A program made the translations under genes and the position numbers. Below, in pieces: positions 61,270 to 64,000 of a stretch of 64,000 nt of DNA. The stretch covers positions 62,001 through 126,000 of the forward strand of contig JAQWJJ010000011.1 of the NCBI GenBank assembly GCA_029248405.1, given 5' to 3'. How positions within the stretch are numbered: the stretch's first letter is position 1; the number at the start of each line of letters is the position of its first letter. Origin of the DNA: Flavobacteriaceae bacterium. Its GTDB lineage: Bacteria; Bacteroidota; Bacteroidia; Flavobacteriales; Flavobacteriaceae. The notes beneath the pieces were generated by a model. It was not told the DNA's origin. It saw only the letters and a program-made list of their open reading frames with translations, and made no database searches.

Positions 61270-62655
61270 TTATTTGATTAAACCCTGATCTAAAATTTCG
61301 TTTGTTCTTTCCTGTACCTTATTGAAGCGTTCTTTGAGCGCCATTTCTTTTGGTAATTTGTCTTCTCGTAGTAGTGATAAAATGGCTTTGTCTTGCGCTC
61401 TTCCGCGTTGCATAGCAGTATGGTAGGGGATGTCCGCATGAAAAGTAACCAAAGAATACTTGCTCGCATAGAGTTCCGGTAGCTCGGTCTCAAAAGCGAC
61501 TTCGAGTTGTCTTTTCTGCTGGAAATAGGGGTCAGCGGTATGCTCTTTCATCTCATGAAAATTATCCAATGCCAAATCTGCAATGGCGTCAGTATTGATT
61601 TTTCTCAAGTTTTCGAAAGCAGTAAATCGTTCGGGCCAACCGTTATGGTTTTGTGCCAAGACTTGATCAAAAACCAAAACATCTTCGAATGATGCATTCA
61701 TGCCTTGACCATAAAAAGGCACAATGGCATGCGCCGCATCACCCATAATCAGGGTTTTATCAAAACAGTGCCAAGGACTGCATCTTATGGTGCCTAAACC
61801 GCCTGTTGGGTTTTTTTGGTATTGATCCACCAGATCGGGGATCAACTTGAGCATGTCCGGATATTGGGTATTGAAAAATTCTGTGATGTCTGCTTCTTGA
61901 ATCAGGTGGTCAAATCCATAAGGTTGCTCCGCATAACTCATAAAGAGGGTAACAGTAAAACTCCCATTGAGGTTTGGCAAGGCGATGAGCATGTCTTTGC
62001 CTCGGGGCCAGATATGCAGGGCATCTGGATCTAAGAGGTAGTCGCCTTTTGGTCCTGCTGGAATTTCTAATTCTTTGTATCCATGTGACAGCCATTCTTG
62101 AGCAAAGCTAAAACGCATGGTAGGGGTGGCAAACATACTTTGACGTACTTTTGATCCAGCGCCGTCGGCACCGATCAAAATATCTCCAGACAATTGGACT
62201 TGCTCTTGGCCATGATGGTCGTAGAATACTGCAGTTCCATCATTCAGGGCTACGGATTGGCAGGACAAATTGAATTGCACAGTGATGTTGGCCATTTTGT
62301 CAATTTCGTCTAAAAGCAACGCATTGAGACCAGGTCTTGAGATGGAATTGATGGCGGTATCGGGTCGCCCACTGTAAGGGCTAAAAAAAGATTTTGAATG
62401 CTGCTGGTGGATCATTCTCCCACGCATGGGAATGCACAAGGCCTGGACCTTTTTCCCAAGCCCCGCAAGACTTAAGGCTTTTAATCCACGGGCGCTGAGC
62501 GCCAAATTGATAGAGCGGCCCGCATCGAGTGGTTGCAGTCTGAGATCAGGTCGTTTCTCTGCTAAAGTCACCTTATGGCCCAGCTGCCCTAGACGTAATG
62601 CCAGAAGACTGCCGCAAAGGCCTGCGCCTACAATTAAAATATGGTCTTTGGTCAT
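61270..62655 (-). CDS. kmo: Kynurenine 3-monooxygenase
   Basis: KMO is an FAD- and NADPH-dependent hydroxylase that makes 3-hydroxykynurenine. The 461-residue protein has the FAD motif VGAGLCGSLLALRLGQLG (residues 9-26), AGRSINLALSARG, GADGAGSKVR and the second FAD motif GDAAHAIVPFYGQGMNA starting at 305. These match the KMO branch of the PHBH-type flavoproteins. The protein may be membrane-associated through its C-terminal helices. It overlaps kynU by 4 bases (ATGA), and ridA follows after 8 bases. Confidence 0.96.
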   Translation of the reverse strand: MTKDHILIVGAGLCGSLLALRLGQLGHKVTLAEKRPDLRLQPLDAGRSINLALSARGLKALSLAGLGKKVQALCIPMRGRMIHQQHSKSFFSPYSGRPDTAINSISRPGLNALLLDEIDKMANITVQFNLSCQSVALNDGTAVFYDHHGQEQVQLSGDILIGADGAGSKVRQSMFATPTMRFSFAQEWLSHGYKELEIPAGPKGDYLLDPDALHIWPRGKDMLIALPNLNGSFTVTLFMSYAEQPYGFDHLIQEADITEFFNTQYPDMLKLIPDLVDQYQKNPTGGLGTIRCSPWHCFDKTLIMGDAAHAIVPFYGQGMNASFEDVLVFDQVLAQNHNGWPERFTAFENLRKINTDAIADLALDNFHEMKEHTADPYFQQKRQLEVAFETELPELYASKYSLVTFHADIPYHTAMQRGRAQDKAILSLLREDKLPKEMALKERFNKVQERTNEILDQGLIK

Positions 62656-63920
62656 GCAACAACTTCTTTTAAATGTTCGACAAATTGAAATACATCCTCA
62701 AAGCTATTATACATCGGAGTGGGCGCTACTCTTATCACATCAGGCTCTCGCCAATCGCAGACCACACCACGCTCTGTAAGGGCATCATGCAGAAGCTTAT
62801 TGCTGTCTTTGATTTGAAGAGATAATTGGCAGCCCCGTTCAAGAGGATTTCTGGGTGTGATCACCCGGATCTTGTCTGATGACAAGTCATCGATCAAATA
62901 TTCTAGGTAACCTGTTAGTTTTATTGATTTCGCCCTCAAGCGGGTCATTGATGCCTGATGGAACAAATCTAAAGAAGCCCTAATTGCTGCCATGGATAGG
63001 ATTGGCGGATTGCTCAACTGCCACCCTTCGGCACCTGGAATCGGGTCGAAGTCATGTCGCATATTGAATCGGGTTGTCTTGTTATGTCCCCACCATCCCG
63101 TGAATCTTGGCAGTGTTTTGTCTTGCGCATGGCGTTCGTGCACGAAGACCCCTCCTAAACTTCCTGGGCCACTATTGAGGTATTTGTAGGTGCACCAAAC
63201 TGCAAAATCAGGTCCGTTTTTGTGCAGTTCTGGCATGATATTGCCCACACCGTGTGCCAAATCAAACCCGACTAAGGCACCATGTTGATGGCCTAAATTT
63301 GTGATGCGGTCAATGGGGTAGGCCTGACCGGTATAATAGTTTGTGTTGCCGAGCAAAACTAACGCGACTTGGTGCCCCTGCGCTGTCATCAAATCCTCGA
63401 GGTCCGCAAAGTTGCACAGTTCTTCTCCATTGGGAGGCGCCCATTGGATCAACGCCTCTTTAGGGTCATATCCATGAAAGCGCAATTGACTTTCTACCGC
63501 ATAGCGATCACTAGGAAAGGCATCTTTTTCTATCACGACTTTGAAACGCTTGTCTGTGGGTCTATAAAACGATACCATCATCAGATGTAAGTTTGCGGTC
63601 AATCCGTTCATCACAACCACCTCGTGGTCTTTGGCTCCAACAATTTCTGCCATTTGTTGGGTCAAAAATTCGTGATAGGGGAGCCAAGGATGTGTTCCTT
63701 CAGTATGTCCGTCTACCCCTAAAGCGCGCCATGAGTCTAGTTCTTCTTTAAGGAACTGTTCGGTTTGCTTGGGTTGGAGTCCTAATGAATTGCCACACAA
63801 ATATACTGTGGGGCCTCCGTTTGGCGTTTGGGGCAAGTAAAAGGCATCACGAAAGGAGCGTAAAGGGTCTTTAAGGTCAGCGGCTTGAGCGAATTCTAAG
63901 GTGTTTTGATACAATGTCAT
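62652..63920 (-). CDS. kynU: Kynureninase
   Basis: Kynureninase is a PLP enzyme that cleaves 3-hydroxykynurenine or kynurenine to (hydroxy)anthranilate and alanine. The 422-residue protein contains YLCGNSLGLQPKQT at the N-terminus, GLTANLHLMMVSFYRPT, VGFDLAHGVGN (PLP-binding Asp) and the Schiff-base lysine Lys246 in VWCTYKYLNSGPGS. SNPPILSMAAIRASLDLF is a further signature. It is the first gene of the operon visible here; the 80 bases upstream to the window edge hold only a weak promoter-like TACTTTTA at 63970-63977. Confidence 0.96.
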   Translation of the reverse strand: MTLYQNTLEFAQAADLKDPLRSFRDAFYLPQTPNGGPTVYLCGNSLGLQPKQTEQFLKEELDSWRALGVDGHTEGTHPWLPYHEFLTQQMAEIVGAKDHEVVVMNGLTANLHLMMVSFYRPTDKRFKVVIEKDAFPSDRYAVESQLRFHGYDPKEALIQWAPPNGEELCNFADLEDLMTAQGHQVALVLLGNTNYYTGQAYPIDRITNLGHQHGALVGFDLAHGVGNIMPELHKNGPDFAVWCTYKYLNSGPGSLGGVFVHERHAQDKTLPRFTGWWGHNKTTRFNMRHDFDPIPGAEGWQLSNPPILSMAAIRASLDLFHQASMTRLRAKSIKLTGYLEYLIDDLSSDKIRVITPRNPLERGCQLSLQIKDSNKLLHDALTERGVVCDWREPDVIRVAPTPMYNSFEDVFQFVEHLKEVVA

Positions 63921-64000
63921 GGTTTGCCCTGAAGGTTCATTTTGGTCGGTTCGGGTGCACGGTCTTCAGTAAAAGTAAACAATCTTCAAATGCTCTCATA

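Overview
The window is a 64 kb piece of a Bacteroidota chromosome, most likely from a member of the Flavobacteriales. The supporting signs are: type IX secretion (T9SS) parts (PorT, the DUF5103 plug protein, exported proteins with T9SS C-terminal domains); a short primary sigma factor of the Bacteroidota type; promoter boxes matching TAnnTTTG in front of many operons; a lipoprotein TamA homologue (TamL); a zinc-finger-less AccD; and a Na+-pumping NADH:quinone reductase, which is common in marine lineages. Most of the window is housekeeping. I see no insertion sequences, phage genes, CRISPR arrays or rRNA, and no intergenic gap above 300 bases.

Layout. Bases 1-6.8 kb hold the division/peptidoglycan cluster ftsW(partial)-murG-murC-ftsQ-ftsA-ftsZ. 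Bases 6.8-10 kb (minus strand) carry tRNA-Arg, a YqeY protein, a YpdA-like flavoprotein, rpe and the primary sigma factor gene. Bases 10.2-16 kb hold pnp, rpsO, a surface-type lipoprotein, accD and fba. Bases 16-20.8 kb hold tamL, a SpoU-type RNA methyltransferase, porT and menG/ubiE. Bases 20.9-28.9 kb hold trkA-trkH, a two-domain OmpA protein, a desaturase-aminotransferase-purT run and rsmG. Bases 29-36.8 kb are the accessory-looking part: two tandem Omp28-type T9SS cargo proteins, a small T9SS cargo, a DUF6029 beta-barrel, a TlpA thioredoxin and a third Omp28-type lipoprotein. Bases 36.9-47.6 kb hold pruA, the T9SS plug gene and the nqrABCDEF-(small protein)-apbE operon. Bases 47.6-56.9 kb hold map, a thioredoxin-like lipoprotein, gpmI, two peptidase genes, a DUF6702/M1-peptidase pair and tatA. 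Bases 56.9-63.9 kb are a tightly packed tryptophan/kynurenine catabolic operon.

How the genes work together. ApbE should attach FMN to NqrB and NqrC encoded just upstream. PorT and the plug protein belong to the secretion machine that would export the T9SS-tagged proteins at 29-33 kb. In the kynurenine operon KynU, KMO, ACMSD, 2-aminomuconate-semialdehyde dehydrogenase and a RidA-type deaminase form consecutive steps of the 2-aminomuconate route. Tryptophan dioxygenase, kynurenine formamidase, 3-hydroxyanthranilate dioxygenase and the lower pathway are not in the window.

The most interesting signals are: (1) an SDR-fold protein inside the kynurenine operon that has lost the YxxxK catalytic pair; (2) the 29-36.8 kb group of three CxxC-bearing Omp28 proteins with TlpA and a DUF6029 barrel, which could be an undescribed envelope thiol or metal system; (3) a near-identical DNA block shared by the two tandem Omp28 genes; (4) a pnp promoter whose -33 element lies in the loop of the rpsO terminator. 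All functional statements come from reading the sequence and from remembered family knowledge. No database search was possible.
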